DNA from: Prochlorococcus sp. AG-402-N10
GTDB lineage: Bacteria > Cyanobacteriota > Cyanobacteriia > PCC-6307 > Cyanobiaceae
Assembly (NCBI GenBank): GCA_003216465.1
Contig: QCIU01000008.1
Coordinates: 1 to 58,901, forward strand
Length of the DNA stretch: 58,901 nucleotides
Reading direction: 5' to 3'
Below are positions 1-8,295 of this stretch, in pieces. The translations under genes were made by a program, and so were the position numbers. The stretch's first letter is position 1. Every line of letters starts with the position of its first letter. A model generated the notes under the pieces. The model saw only the letters and a list, made by a program, of their open reading frames with translations. It was not told the origin of the DNA and did no database searches.

Positions 1-48
1 TAAAAAAAATAAATCTTTTAAGATGGATACATCTTTTTTAGAGAATGA

Positions 49-1212
49 TTAGCCCATTTCATTTATTAGACTAAACATTGGTAAATAAAGAGAGATTACT
101 ATTGTACCTACAATTGCAGCTACTACAAATATAACTGCAGGCTCCATCGCTTTTGTAAGGACAGTAACTGCCTCCTCAACCTCTCGTTTGTAAAAATTTG
201 CAAGATTTTCTAACATAAATGATAAGGCTCCAGTTTCCTCTCCGATCTTAATCATAGATATTAGTAGTCTTGGAATAACTTTAGCTGTCTCTAATGAGGT
301 ACTAAGTTCTTGACCCTGTGTTACGAGAGAAATTGACCTTCTTAAAGCGATTTTAATTATTTCATTGTTAGAAGCATTTATGCATCTTTCTATAGCTTCA
401 ACTATAGAAATACCTGAATTTATTAAGGTGCTTAATGTATCAGACATTGAAGCTAGTTCTGCTTTTAAAATTAAATCTCCAAAAAGAGGCATTTTTAAAA
501 TTAAATTATCGAAAAATTTCCTCCCGGATTGAGTTGAGTAACTAATATTAAAAAGATAGAAACCTATAAATATTACAATTGGAGAAATTATTAGAAAACT
601 TAAAGAGGTTACTATTCTTGATAAGACCAACATAAATGAAGTTAAGGCAGGTAGTTCAGCCCCCATACTTTTAAACATTTCATCAAATGTGGGAACTATA
701 AAAATTAAAAGAGCAAGGCTGATCGTAACGGCTAAAACTAATATTGCTACTGGATAAATTAGTGCCCCAGTTATTTGCCCTTTAATTTTACTTTGAGCTT
801 CAATTAATGCGGCTAATCTCTCCAAGACTTGAGATAATATTCCACCAGCTTCACCAGCTTCTATCAACCCTATCATTATAGGACTAAATATTCTCGGATA
901 ATTACTTAAGCTCGTTGATAATTCTTCACCACCTCCAAGCCTTCTTGATATGTCTAATATATTGGCACCAAACTCTTTGTTAGTCATATTCTCCGCTAAC
1001 AATTCTAATGCTTGTGATAGTGGCACTCCACTTTTTAGCATTACTGCCATTTGCCTAAAAAAGACGAGCAGATCGGATTGAGGTACTTTTAATTTTGAAT
1101 TAGGTGGATAATCTAAATGGGATACTTCTCCAAATGCGATACCAAAGATAATTAGAGGAGGATTTCTCTTTATCTCTTTCTTAACTAAAGTAGATTTACC
1201 ATATTCAACCAT
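49..1212 (-). CDS. pilC: Type IV pilus inner-membrane platform protein PilC
   Basis: PilC/GspF-family polytopic membrane protein that anchors the pilus motor ATPases in the inner membrane. The 387 residues carry two GspF-type repeats (about 47-170 and 245-370) and three strong membrane segments near residues 148-170, 200-223 and 357-380, the usual family layout and length. The start is an ATG two bases after the pilT stop, so it is the last gene of a pilB-pilT-pilC run read on the minus strand. The first 40 residues include a short hydrophobic stretch (PPLIIFGIAFG) that I do not recognise from other PilC proteins. Confidence 0.93.
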   Translation of the reverse strand: MVEYGKSTLVKKEIKRNPPLIIFGIAFGEVSHLDYPPNSKLKVPQSDLLVFFRQMAVMLKSGVPLSQALELLAENMTNKEFGANILDISRRLGGGEELSTSLSNYPRIFSPIMIGLIEAGEAGGILSQVLERLAALIEAQSKIKGQITGALIYPVAILVLAVTISLALLIFIVPTFDEMFKSMGAELPALTSFMLVLSRIVTSLSFLIISPIVIFIGFYLFNISYSTQSGRKFFDNLILKMPLFGDLILKAELASMSDTLSTLINSGISIVEAIERCINASNNEIIKIALRRSISLVTQGQELSTSLETAKVIPRLLISMIKIGEETGALSFMLENLANFYKREVEEAVTVLTKAMEPAVIFVVAAIVGTIVISLYLPMFSLINEMG

Positions 1213-1214
1213 TA

Positions 1215-2258
1215 TTAAACTTTTATTGCTTTTGGGTTTGAAGCTTTTCCTAATGCTTCTTCTTGAGAAATTAAACCCTCAGCGTAAAGATTATTTAAAC
1301 ATTGTTCTAATGTACTCATTCCATATTGGCTCCCCATTTGTAACTGTGAATAAATTTCGCTAACTTTTTTTTCTCTAATCAAATTACCTATAGCAGGGGT
1401 ATTAACCATTAACTCGTATGCGAGTGATCTCTTACCTTTTGTGTTCTTGCACAAAGTTTGAGACATAATACCTGCTAAAGATGTAGAGACTTGTAATCTT
1501 GCTTGTTCCTGTTGATCAGCAGGGAACACATCAACTATTCTTTCTACAGTTTTTGCTGCGGATGAAGTGTGCAAAGTTCCTAATACAAGATGTCCCGTTT
1601 CAGCAGCTGTAATGGCTAGTTGAATAGTTTCTAAATCTCTCATTTCACCAATATAAATCACATCTGGATCTTCTCTAAGGGCTGCTCTTAATGCAACCGA
1701 AAATGAATTTGTATCTCTTTTAACTTCCCTTTGATGAATGATTGAATTTTCAGTATGTTTAAAAATAAACTCTATTGGATCTTCAATTGTTAAAATATGT
1801 CTTTTCTGTGTCTCAAGCATACAATTTATAAATGCAGCTAGGGTTGTTGATTTGCCCGATCCAGTCGGACCTGTGCATAAAACTAAACCTCTATGAAGTT
1901 TTGATAATTCAATAAAAGAATTTGGTAAACCTAAATCTTGCCATTTAGGAAGATCATTAGGAAGAAGTCTAAGGGTAAGGCATCTTTTTTCATTCGCCAT
2001 GTATGCATTAATTCTTAATCTGGATAATCCTTCCAATCCTATGGAACTATCTAAATCTCCAGTTTGATTATATTCATTAAGTTTTTCTTCTCCAAGTAAC
2101 TCTAGTAACAATAGATCCATATCTTCTGATCCTAAGTTCTGTGGACTAACCTTGATATCAGAATTTACTCTTACAGCAATAGGAGAATCTTCTTCGAGGT
2201 GTATATCAGATGATCCAGCCTGCATTGCAAAGCCAACGATCTCTCTAGCTATTGACAT
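1215..2258 (-). CDS. pilT: Type IV pilus retraction ATPase PilT
   Basis: Hexameric AAA-type ATPase that drives pilus disassembly. Walker A GPTGSGKS is at residues 130-137, a Walker-B-like IYIGEMRD near 200 and the HLVLGTLHT segment near 225; the length of 347 residues is normal for PilT. It lacks the tetra-cysteine zinc site found in its neighbour PilB, which separates the retraction from the extension motor. It sits 10 bases after pilB and 2 bases before pilC, consistent with one transcript. Confidence 0.93.
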   Translation of the reverse strand: MSIAREIVGFAMQAGSSDIHLEEDSPIAVRVNSDIKVSPQNLGSEDMDLLLLELLGEEKLNEYNQTGDLDSSIGLEGLSRLRINAYMANEKRCLTLRLLPNDLPKWQDLGLPNSFIELSKLHRGLVLCTGPTGSGKSTTLAAFINCMLETQKRHILTIEDPIEFIFKHTENSIIHQREVKRDTNSFSVALRAALREDPDVIYIGEMRDLETIQLAITAAETGHLVLGTLHTSSAAKTVERIVDVFPADQQEQARLQVSTSLAGIMSQTLCKNTKGKRSLAYELMVNTPAIGNLIREKKVSEIYSQLQMGSQYGMSTLEQCLNNLYAEGLISQEEALGKASNPKAIKV

Positions 2259-2268
2259 ATTCGTAAAC

Positions 2269-3918
2269 TTAGTCTGATTTGCATACTCTTTTTACTTCTG
2301 AAATTGTAGTTAAGTTTTCTTTAACTAACTCTACACCGTATTGAGTAAGTGTCAGCATTGAATTTTCATTAACAGCAATCTGCTCAACCTCCCTATCTGT
2401 TTTCCCATTTGATATGGCAGCCTGAATTTTTCTATCAAGAAGCAAAAGTTCATAAACACCTAATCTACCTTTATATCCTGCACCTAGGCATTGAGGACAA
2501 AGACTATTTTCTTTTTTCCTTTGCGCCTTTTCTTCGCTTGAAAGAGAATTCGCACACATAATTTGTGTATTATTTCTAATACCAAAGTCTCTAGCATCTT
2601 TCTCTGATATTGGTCTTTTAATTCCACATCCTGAGCAGACTCTTCTAACCAGCCTTTGAGCTAAAACACCTCTTACACTTGCATTTAATTTGTATTTTGG
2701 GACCTCCATATCAAGCAATCTGGTTAATGAACTTGTAGATGAATTAGCATGAAGAGTAGTGAAAACCAAATGTCCAGTTTCAGCTGCATCCATAGAAGAT
2801 TCTGCTGTTTCAGGATCTCTTGTCTCACCAATAAGAATAACGTCAGGATCTTGTCTTAAGAAAGTTCTTAAAATCATTGCGAATGTTTGTCCTTTTGCTC
2901 TATTTACTTGAACTTGGTTAATGTCTCCACCCATATCATATTCAATAGGATCTTCAGCAGTCACTATATTAGTATCCCCAGTATCCTTTTCTCTTAAAGC
3001 AGCAGCAAGCGTAGTTGATTTCCCGGATCCTGTCGGACCTGAAACAATTACTATTCCGTTTGTTGCATTCATTATTTTTCTAAAGTCTTTTCTTACACTT
3101 TCAATATGAATCAATTTATCTAAATCTAATGCAGACGAATCACTATTTAAAATTCTAAGAACCATTTTCTCGCCATGTTTACCAGGAACCGTTGAACAAC
3201 GAAATTCAAGTCTATTCCCTTCAAATTTTCTAAGTATCTTTCCGTCTTGACTGGCTCTCCTTTCAGCAATATCCATCGTCGCCATATTTTTTAAACATGC
3301 TACAAGTTGGATTCCAGGCTTCTTAGGCAAGGTCATAAACTTTTGCATTACACCATCTTTCCTTACTCTTATTTTGTAACCTTCTTCTCTAGGTTCTATG
3401 TGAATATCAGATACATTTTCTTTCTTTGAGTAAATTAATACACCTCCTGCAGCTTTTTGAATCTTACTTTCCATCATTTCTGTTGCTAAATCCAAACTAT
3501 CTTCTTCTATATTTTCTTCCCCATCATCATCAAATTCAAATTTAATATTTTCAGTATCAGCATCTGATGTTTCTTTAATAGCTTCTAAGACTGCATCTTC
3601 ATCAAATTGTGATATTTCTATTGACTCTCCAGTTATAAACCTTTCTTCAGAAGCTAAATCTAAAATTTCTTGAATCTCTTCTTGAGATTTTTCTACAAAT
3701 TCACATGTATACCCCGATTGACTTAATCTTTCTTTAATAGGTGTAGCTATAGTCCCCAAATAAGAATAATTTGCAATAGCTATTTTAATAATCCCTTTAC
3801 CCATAGGCAAAGATGTCTCCTCGTAGAGAGGGACTACTAAATTATCTCTGCACCATTTAAGAGAGAAAAAATTATCTACTAATTTTCTTACGCTGGTCGA
3901 AGTGTAATTATTATTCAT
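2269..3918 (-). CDS. pilB: Type IV pilus assembly ATPase PilB
   Basis: Extension motor of the type IV pilus (GspE/PilB family). Walker A GPTGSGKS lies at about residues 294-301 of this reading, with a Walker-B region VILIGETRD and the C-terminal zinc tetra-cysteine (CSGCG then CPQC) typical of PilB. An acidic stretch (about residues 100-145) separates the N-terminal domain from the motor domain. I place the start at the ATG at 3918, where TGATG overlaps the stop of the upstream minor pilin gene; an in-frame GTG four codons earlier (3930) is possible. About 549 residues. Confidence 0.92.
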   Translation of the reverse strand: MNNNYTSTSVRKLVDNFFSLKWCRDNLVVPLYEETSLPMGKGIIKIAIANYSYLGTIATPIKERLSQSGYTCEFVEKSQEEIQEILDLASEERFITGESIEISQFDEDAVLEAIKETSDADTENIKFEFDDDGEENIEEDSLDLATEMMESKIQKAAGGVLIYSKKENVSDIHIEPREEGYKIRVRKDGVMQKFMTLPKKPGIQLVACLKNMATMDIAERRASQDGKILRKFEGNRLEFRCSTVPGKHGEKMVLRILNSDSSALDLDKLIHIESVRKDFRKIMNATNGIVIVSGPTGSGKSTTLAAALREKDTGDTNIVTAEDPIEYDMGGDINQVQVNRAKGQTFAMILRTFLRQDPDVILIGETRDPETAESSMDAAETGHLVFTTLHANSSTSSLTRLLDMEVPKYKLNASVRGVLAQRLVRRVCSGCGIKRPISEKDARDFGIRNNTQIMCANSLSSEEKAQRKKENSLCPQCLGAGYKGRLGVYELLLLDRKIQAAISNGKTDREVEQIAVNENSMLTLTQYGVELVKENLTTISEVKRVCKSD

Positions 3919-5069
3919 CAGAAGGGACACTTACACTTGAAATGTTTTGACCATCTATCTATAATCGTAACACCATCAGCTTCATAGCACCAACTTTCTG
4001 CCTTCCAGTTTTCACAGGGACCAGGGACTGGTTTGGGTATAGGTGCTGCTCCACAACTTGTAATTTTATAATCAGTTAAGGAATTATATTCAACCCCATC
4101 ACATAACCAGACTGTTGTGCCACAGGGAGCTGGACCTGAAGTTGGTCCGTAGGTATATTCTCCAGTTTTTCGTTTTTTCGCATTTATTCTATCTTGTGTG
4201 CATGCTTGTTGTTTTATTAGATTATCGTGGGCAGTCCAGTCTGCTTGAGTAGTATATTCATTTCCAGAATGGAACCAATAGTTCACTCCTCCACATTGAG
4301 GTTCCAATGTTTCTGGATTACCGCCTGGACTAATAGGAATCTCAATAGAGGTTCTCCTTGTTTGTCTCCAATCTGCACAAGCTCTTCCATATTTAGCTTT
4401 TAGTGCTTGATCTACTGCTTCAGCTGAATTTACTGGGATCCCTTCAAAAGCAAATACTCTTCTAGTGCAAGTTTCCCCATTGCTATCCCAACTTACACTT
4501 TCACCACTGCTGCCAGCACCAAGCCAACTACTATAATTTGATAAACATTCTGATTTGGCTTTCGCTATCGCTGCTAAGCGAGCAAATTCTGCCTTTTGAG
4601 CATCAGATAGTCCACAATATTTACCAGCCCATCCTCTACATGAATTTAGAAAACTTGGATTAGAGGAAGGTGTTCCTGTTTTTATAACTCTTCCTTCACT
4701 TGATATACTAAAATCAAAAGCATATAAATTTTTCTCATCATCATTTAAGGGTTTAATTGCTAGATTAGAACATTTATTCTTATCACCATCGATCGTATAC
4801 CCCAAAGTTGAAAGTTTTACATTATCTAAGTCATCTGGAGCTGATTTCTCTATAAATTCTAAAGGATCTGTGGAAATTCTATATTTCGCTAAACAATCTG
4901 CGGCATATCCATTCATTATTGCTTTAGCTTCGTCAATTCTATTTAATCTCATTGAGTTCAAAACACCTGGTATTGAGAAACTTGCTAAAGCTGCCAATCC
5001 CGCAATAACTACAATCAACTCAACTAAAGTAAAGCCGTTATTATTATTTTTATTGTTGGATATTTTCAT
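3918..5069 (-). CDS. Large cysteine-rich minor pilin (type IV prepilin-like)
   Basis: Begins with a prepilin leader (MKISNNKNNNNG) followed by the cleavage/methylation motif G-FTLVELIVV with Glu at +5 and a hydrophobic helix, so PilD should process it. The mature part is about 370 residues, far larger than the major pilin, and has many cysteines in its C-terminal half (for example CRGWAGKYC, CGGVNYWFHSG, CENW, CYEADG, FKCKC), suggesting disulfide-stabilised tip or adhesin repeats. A TTG further upstream (5126) would add residues before the leader; the ATG at 5069 gives a normal leader length. It overlaps pilB by one base. The tip/adhesin role is inference. Confidence 0.8.
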   Translation of the reverse strand: MKISNNKNNNNGFTLVELIVVIAGLAALASFSIPGVLNSMRLNRIDEAKAIMNGYAADCLAKYRISTDPLEFIEKSAPDDLDNVKLSTLGYTIDGDKNKCSNLAIKPLNDDEKNLYAFDFSISSEGRVIKTGTPSSNPSFLNSCRGWAGKYCGLSDAQKAEFARLAAIAKAKSECLSNYSSWLGAGSSGESVSWDSNGETCTRRVFAFEGIPVNSAEAVDQALKAKYGRACADWRQTRRTSIEIPISPGGNPETLEPQCGGVNYWFHSGNEYTTQADWTAHDNLIKQQACTQDRINAKKRKTGEYTYGPTSGPAPCGTTVWLCDGVEYNSLTDYKITSCGAAPIPKPVPGPCENWKAESWCYEADGVTIIDRWSKHFKCKCPF

Positions 5070-5167
5070 GATATATCCAATTTTTTTCAGGATTTTTATT
5101 ATATAATTAATCCTAACTTTGTACAAGTTGATTATTCTATTTGATTAAATTTTTAATAAAATTAGTT

Positions 5168-5662
5168 TTACATCTCAAAAACGAAATTTTTATTCTCAAA
5201 ATAAATTGTTAATTTAAAATTTTCAGGATCAATGCTTATAACTTTTGCTCCATTAGGTAATAAATTAGTATCTATGCCACCAATATCACCTTCTGAAATC
5301 GTGCCTTCATTATTTAGGTAACTCACAAAAACATATTTGTTAGTTTCTGTATTGAGGAAACCTTTTAAATTCAAATTCAAATTATTTGATTGAATTTCTT
5401 TTTCTGAGAAAGGATCTTTTTTCCCGAATTTAACTTTTGACAATATTTCTTGTTTACCTTTTAAAGGAACCAAATCTTTAATAATTAAATTATTTTCAGG
5501 ATTAAATTTATTTTCATTATCTTTATCGTTTAACTCGGTATCTTTTGATTTATTCAAGGGGACAAAACCGACATCAAAATTATCTGCTTTTTTCTTACAA
5601 CTGCCTAACAGAGGCAAAAAAAATAAGATAATAAATAAACTTAGAAAATTAGACTTTATCAT
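5168..5662 (-). CDS. Putative PilP/GspC-like pilus lipoprotein
   Basis: 164 residues with a lipoprotein signal: a hydrophobic stretch and the lipobox LLGSC at about residues 18-22, then KKK. The C-terminal half contains KKDPFSEKE followed by short beta strands and GDIGG, reminiscent of the DPF...L.G...GD pattern of PilP/GspC alignment-complex proteins. It lies between the major pilin and the minor pilin on the same strand. A terminator-like hairpin sits just upstream, so it probably has its own promoter or depends on read-through. The family assignment is by motif and context only. Confidence 0.55.
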   Translation of the reverse strand: MIKSNFLSLFIILFFLPLLGSCKKKADNFDVGFVPLNKSKDTELNDKDNENKFNPENNLIIKDLVPLKGKQEILSKVKFGKKDPFSEKEIQSNNLNLNLKGFLNTETNKYVFVSYLNNEGTISEGDIGGIDTNLLPNGAKVISIDPENFKLTIYFENKNFVFEM

Positions 5663-5663
5663 T

Positions 5664-5698
5664 TAAAAAAAAATCTCAAGATTATTAGTCTTGAGATT
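5664..5698 (-). terminator. Rho-independent terminator after pilA
   Basis: A perfect 10-bp stem (AATCTCAAGA / TCTTGAGATT, arms 5672-5681 and 5689-5698) with a 7-nt loop, followed on the minus strand by a run of T (A-run 5664-5671). It lies 25 bases after the pilA stop and directly before the lipoprotein gene. It would make abundant monocistronic pilA message while limiting read-through into the rest of the pilus genes. Confidence 0.85.
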
Positions 5699-5722
5699 AA
5701 AACTTTATTGAGGTAAATTTAT

Positions 5723-6211
5723 TTACCAAGTACCTGCACCGCCACCAGTTCCATCGCATCCTGCTCTGGCATTTTCAGTACATGTTCTAGTAACTACGCC
5801 TGTTGTTGGGTTCATTAAGATTGAGAATGATGCATTTGCAGCAGCATCAGTAGTAGTAGCAGTAGCAGCATAACAAGTATCTCCGCCTCCGGTACTGCCA
5901 TTTTGACCAACTGTAAAACCTCTAAAGGCTGTGGCGGTTGCAAATGATTGTGCGTCTGTAAAAGTGGTAGTTGAATTGTCTGCAGCTCTTACAACGCATT
6001 CTTTAACTCCATTAACAAGCCCATTTTTTACGGCAGAGGCTCTTGCGTTAGCTTGAACACCCACAAAAGCTGGAATCGCAACTGCTGATAAAATTGCCAA
6101 AACAGCAATTACAACAACTAATTCAACGAGAGAAAATCCTTCCTCTCCTGGTTTTGTGTTTAATGCTTTTTGAACTCTTATACTTTTAAGATAATTTTCT
6201 AGGATAGACAT
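5723..6211 (-). CDS. pilA: Type IV major pilin PilA
   Basis: 162-residue prepilin. A leader of about 24 residues ends in GEEG, then the FSLVELVVVIAVLAIL helix with Glu at +5 and the AIPAF segment typical of cyanobacterial PilA. The mature domain is small, rich in Thr/Ala/Gly, and has two cysteine pairs (KECVV with DTCYA; RTCTEN with AGCDG), the usual disulfide loops. It is followed by a strong terminator. Prepilin peptidase pilD is the divergent neighbour. Confidence 0.93.
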   Translation of the reverse strand: MSILENYLKSIRVQKALNTKPGEEGFSLVELVVVIAVLAILSAVAIPAFVGVQANARASAVKNGLVNGVKECVVRAADNSTTTFTDAQSFATATAFRGFTVGQNGSTGGGDTCYAATATTTDAAANASFSILMNPTTGVVTRTCTENARAGCDGTGGGAGTW

Positions 6212-6295
6212 AGCAATTAAAAAATAAAGTAAATTTTAATATAGATAAAAAAATTATATACATTATGCTAAAAAAGTACAACTTTTTTAAGAATC

Positions 6296-7111
6296 TTGAT
6301 TACATTAAATTACTTTCAGGCATTCTTAATTGGTAGTTGTATTGGAAGTTTTATAAATGTTGTTATATATCGTTTGCCTAATAATTTTTCAATTATAAAA
6401 CCAAGAAGTTTTTGTCCAAAGTGTAAAACTAAATTAACTTGGAGAGAAAATATTCCTCTTATAAGTTGGTTAATACAAAGAGGAAGGTGTATACATTGCG
6501 GTACAACTATTTCATTAAAATATCCCTTAATCGAATTAACAACTGCTATTCTTTTTGTTCTTTTTGTAAATAGTTCTCCATCTTTATATAGCTCATCTTC
6601 AAATTTGTTTTTTAATATATCTTTTAGTTGGTTATTCTTGTCGCTTTTGATTTGTATATCCTTGATTGATTTAGATAGCTTTTGGATTCCTCAGGGCCTA
6701 ATAAATTTTGGATTTCTTTCAGGTTTTTTAGGTTTAATTTTTATTGGTGTATTTAATAATAAATTTATTGATTTCTATTTGTTGGCAAAAGGTCTTAGTT
6801 CATCAGTAATATCTTTTTGTATTTTTGAAACTTTACGGTACTTGGCTAAATTTATTTTTAAAAAAGATGCGATTGGCAAAGGCGACTCTAAATTAGTATC
6901 AATGATTGGATTATGGCTTGGTCCTATAGGGACATTATTTGCCGTTGGTATTTCTTATGTTTTTGCAGCGATATATTGCTTAATAGGCTTATCTATGAAT
7001 AGAGTTAAATTTCGACAAGTTATACCCTTTGCACCTTTCCTTTCTTTAGGTGGTTTGCTCATGTGGTATTTAGGTAATGAGTATATTTTTACAAATATAT
7101 TGCGTATTTAG
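6296..7111 (+). CDS. pilD: Prepilin peptidase / N-methyltransferase PilD
   Basis: Inner-membrane aspartic protease that cleaves and methylates prepilins. It shows the cytoplasmic zinc pair of CxxC motifs (CPKCKTKLTWREN, CIHCG), a first catalytic aspartate in LIDLDSFWIPQ and the second in IGKGDSKLVSM, with multiple membrane helices; 271 residues is normal. The start is a TTG at 6296, and no upstream ATG fits. It is divergent from pilA with about 85 bp between starts, and supplies processing for the two prepilins encoded next to it. Confidence 0.9.
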   Translation: MITLNYFQAFLIGSCIGSFINVVIYRLPNNFSIIKPRSFCPKCKTKLTWRENIPLISWLIQRGRCIHCGTTISLKYPLIELTTAILFVLFVNSSPSLYSSSSNLFFNISFSWLFLSLLICISLIDLDSFWIPQGLINFGFLSGFLGLIFIGVFNNKFIDFYLLAKGLSSSVISFCIFETLRYLAKFIFKKDAIGKGDSKLVSMIGLWLGPIGTLFAVGISYVFAAIYCLIGLSMNRVKFRQVIPFAPFLSLGGLLMWYLGNEYIFTNILRI

Positions 7112-7181
7112 CAAAAAAAACTTAAATCACAACTTATGAGAAACCAAATTTATAAATAATTTCAACTTAATTCCAGGAAGA

Positions 7182-7331
7182 TTATCCAAAATTTATATTT
7201 TCTTGAAATAAACCAAATAAATTATTGCCATATATTGCAGCAACAATTAAAACAATGGCAACAATTGCAAAAAGAACGCTTACATCTTTAATATCGTAAG
7301 GAGCTTTGAATAATGGTTTCTGATCCATCAT
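7182..7331 (-). CDS. Small one-helix membrane protein (49 aa)
   Basis: Reads MMDQKPLFKAPYDIKDVSVL and then a single hydrophobic helix (about residues 19-36) and a short polar tail ending NINFG. ATGATG offers two adjacent starts (7331, 7328); there is no clear Shine-Dalgarno. The clean ATG-to-stop frame, hydrophobic helix and charged N-terminus look like a real thylakoid or plasma-membrane micro-protein, but I do not recognise the family. Confidence 0.6.
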   Translation of the reverse strand: MMDQKPLFKAPYDIKDVSVLFAIVAIVLIVAAIYGNNLFGLFQENINFG

Positions 7332-7396
7332 TTATTTTTTTATTATCTAGTTTATTCTATAACAACTTTATTTAAATAGTTTGAGTAATTTTTCTC

Positions 7397-7426
7397 TTGA
7401 CTTTACTTATAATCTAGTTTTATAAA
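7397..7426 (+). promoter_or_regulatory. Promoter of the 54-aa mini-gene
   Basis: TTGACT at 7397-7402 and TATAAA at 7421-7426 are separated by 18 bp. A start point near 7433 would give a leader of about 16 nt before the ATG at 7449. The pair reads as a sigma-70-type promoter. Confidence 0.5.
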
Positions 7427-7448
7427 AAGTTAGTTATGATCAAAGATT

Positions 7449-7613
7449 ATGAAACTAACAAGACCATTTACCCTCCTAAATAATTCACTAAGTGATGTCT
7501 GGAGGATGCATGATTTTAATTATCAATTACCAAAAAATTATTTTAATGAATATTGGGATGAGGAGTGTACATTGCATCCCACAAATTCTCATTGCAAAAT
7601 TTTTGATAGTTAA
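7449..7613 (+). CDS. Hypothetical 54-aa protein
   Basis: ATG-to-TAA frame giving a 54-residue polar protein that begins MKLTRPFTLLNNSLSDVWRM and ends SHCKIFDS, with two cysteines and several aromatic residues. It is flanked upstream by a -35/-10 pair and downstream by a strong hairpin terminator, so it looks like a stand-alone transcribed gene. No membrane helix and no known domain seen. Confidence 0.55.
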   Translation: MKLTRPFTLLNNSLSDVWRMHDFNYQLPKNYFNEYWDEECTLHPTNSHCKIFDS

Positions 7614-7645
7614 TTAACTACAAAAACTTTTAAATTTGCAAAAAA

Positions 7646-7669
7646 AAAGCCACTTAATAAAGTGGCTTT
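7646..7669. terminator. Bidirectional hairpin terminator
   Basis: A perfect 10-bp stem AAAGCCACTT / AAGTGGCTTT around the loop AATA, flanked by an A-run on the left and a T-run on the right. It can end transcription from the 54-aa gene on the plus strand and from the DUF4278 gene on the minus strand. Confidence 0.88.
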
Positions 7670-7685
7670 TTTGAGAGAACCTAAC

Positions 7686-7787
7686 TTAACTTGTATAAGT
7701 TTTACCTCTATATGTCAGTTCATTATGTTGCTTTTTAGCAGCTGCTTTATTCTGAATGTACTTTTGTCCTCTGTAAATAAGAGTCAT
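7686..7787 (-). CDS. DUF4278-type mini-protein (33 aa)
   Basis: Reads MTLIYRGQKYIQNKAAAKKQ and ends ELTYRGKTYTS. The twice-repeated YRG motif (LIYRGQKY, LTYRGKTY) is the hallmark of the cyanobacterial DUF4278 family. An AGGAGA Shine-Dalgarno seven bases upstream supports this ATG (7787). The frame is open further upstream to an ATG at 7823, which would add a basic extension MERGLRRTRRNQ without a ribosome site. Function unknown. Confidence 0.72.
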   Translation of the reverse strand: MTLIYRGQKYIQNKAAAKKQHNELTYRGKTYTS

Positions 7788-7890
7788 TTGATTTCTCCTA
7801 GTTCGCCTAAGTCCCCGTTCCATGACTTAAGTCGATCTGCGTCTTACATCATGCAAGTTGAACGTTTTGGTAGCGGTTGCTACAAAAAAT
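7788..7890 (-). promoter_or_regulatory. G+C-rich structured leader of the DUF4278 gene
   Basis: About 49% G+C over 7801-7880, well above the surroundings. On the minus strand it starts with a perfect GTAGC-AACC-GCTAC hairpin (7872-7885) and then has TAAGTC/GACTTA arms (7808-7813, 7824-7829) with a 10-nt loop. It also contains the 10-bp palindrome GACTTAAGTC. A TAATCT -10-like box lies just upstream on the minus strand. It reads as a folded 5' leader or small RNA; the function is not known. Confidence 0.4.
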
Positions 7891-8009
7891 AGATTAACAC
7901 ATCAGAAATTCAATTGTCTAGGTTTGCAAAATACATTTTATAGATTTTGATCATAAATTTTATATTTTTAAATATATTAAGCTTTTCCAAATAAAAGAAA
8001 ATGATTTAT

Positions 8010-8062
8010 GCAGGTTACATTTTGTTCAATTAATCGTTTTATTTTTAATAAACCTGCTTTTT
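8010..8062 (+). terminator. Terminator-like hairpin upstream of the 64-aa gene
   Basis: GCAGGTT (8010-8016) pairs with AACCTGC (8051-8057), followed by TTTTT, with a long AT-rich loop of about 34 nt. It could be an attenuator, or the 3' end of a short RNA starting in the gap 7892-8009. In the rest of that gap I see only AT-rich sequence. Confidence 0.35.
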
Positions 8063-8082
8063 AAATGTAAAATTCAAAAGAT

Positions 8083-8088
8083 TATAAC
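8083..8088 (+). promoter_or_regulatory. -10 element implying a near-leaderless transcript
   Basis: TATAAC ends 8 bases before the ATG of the following gene, so a start point at its normal distance would fall on or next to the start codon. No Shine-Dalgarno precedes that ATG. Confidence 0.35.
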
Positions 8089-8096
8089 CTTGTTTT

Positions 8097-8291
8097 ATGT
8101 TCTCAAAAAACAAAAAATCTCCTAGTAAAAGAGCTACCGTTGTTGAAGAAAAACCTTTGTTTGCACAGCTACTTCCATTCGCTAATGTTATGACTGAGAA
8201 GGTTCAGGTTGTAAATGCTTTGGCTTTTACTTTAATAATGGGGGTTTCAATTTTTGGGATAGCTCTTTGGAGGCTTTCTGCCTTAACTTAA
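8097..8291 (+). CDS. Small single-helix membrane protein (64 aa)
   Basis: Basic N-terminus MFSKNKKSPSKRATVVEEK, an amphipathic middle (LFAQLLPFANVMTEKVQVVN) and one C-terminal hydrophobic helix (about residues 41-59) with a short tail. It resembles stromal-in, one-pass thylakoid or envelope proteins of picocyanobacteria but lacks the ExxNGR motif of high-light-inducible proteins. Not recognised. Confidence 0.65.
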   Translation: MFSKNKKSPSKRATVVEEKPLFAQLLPFANVMTEKVQVVNALAFTLIMGVSIFGIALWRLSALT

Positions 8292-8295
8292 TTAT

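Noticed and set aside
7662-7892. 76-codon plus-strand frame over the terminator and DUF4278 region
   Set aside because: It starts inside the terminator hairpin and is antisense to the DUF4278 gene, which has a good ribosome site and the YRG motifs.
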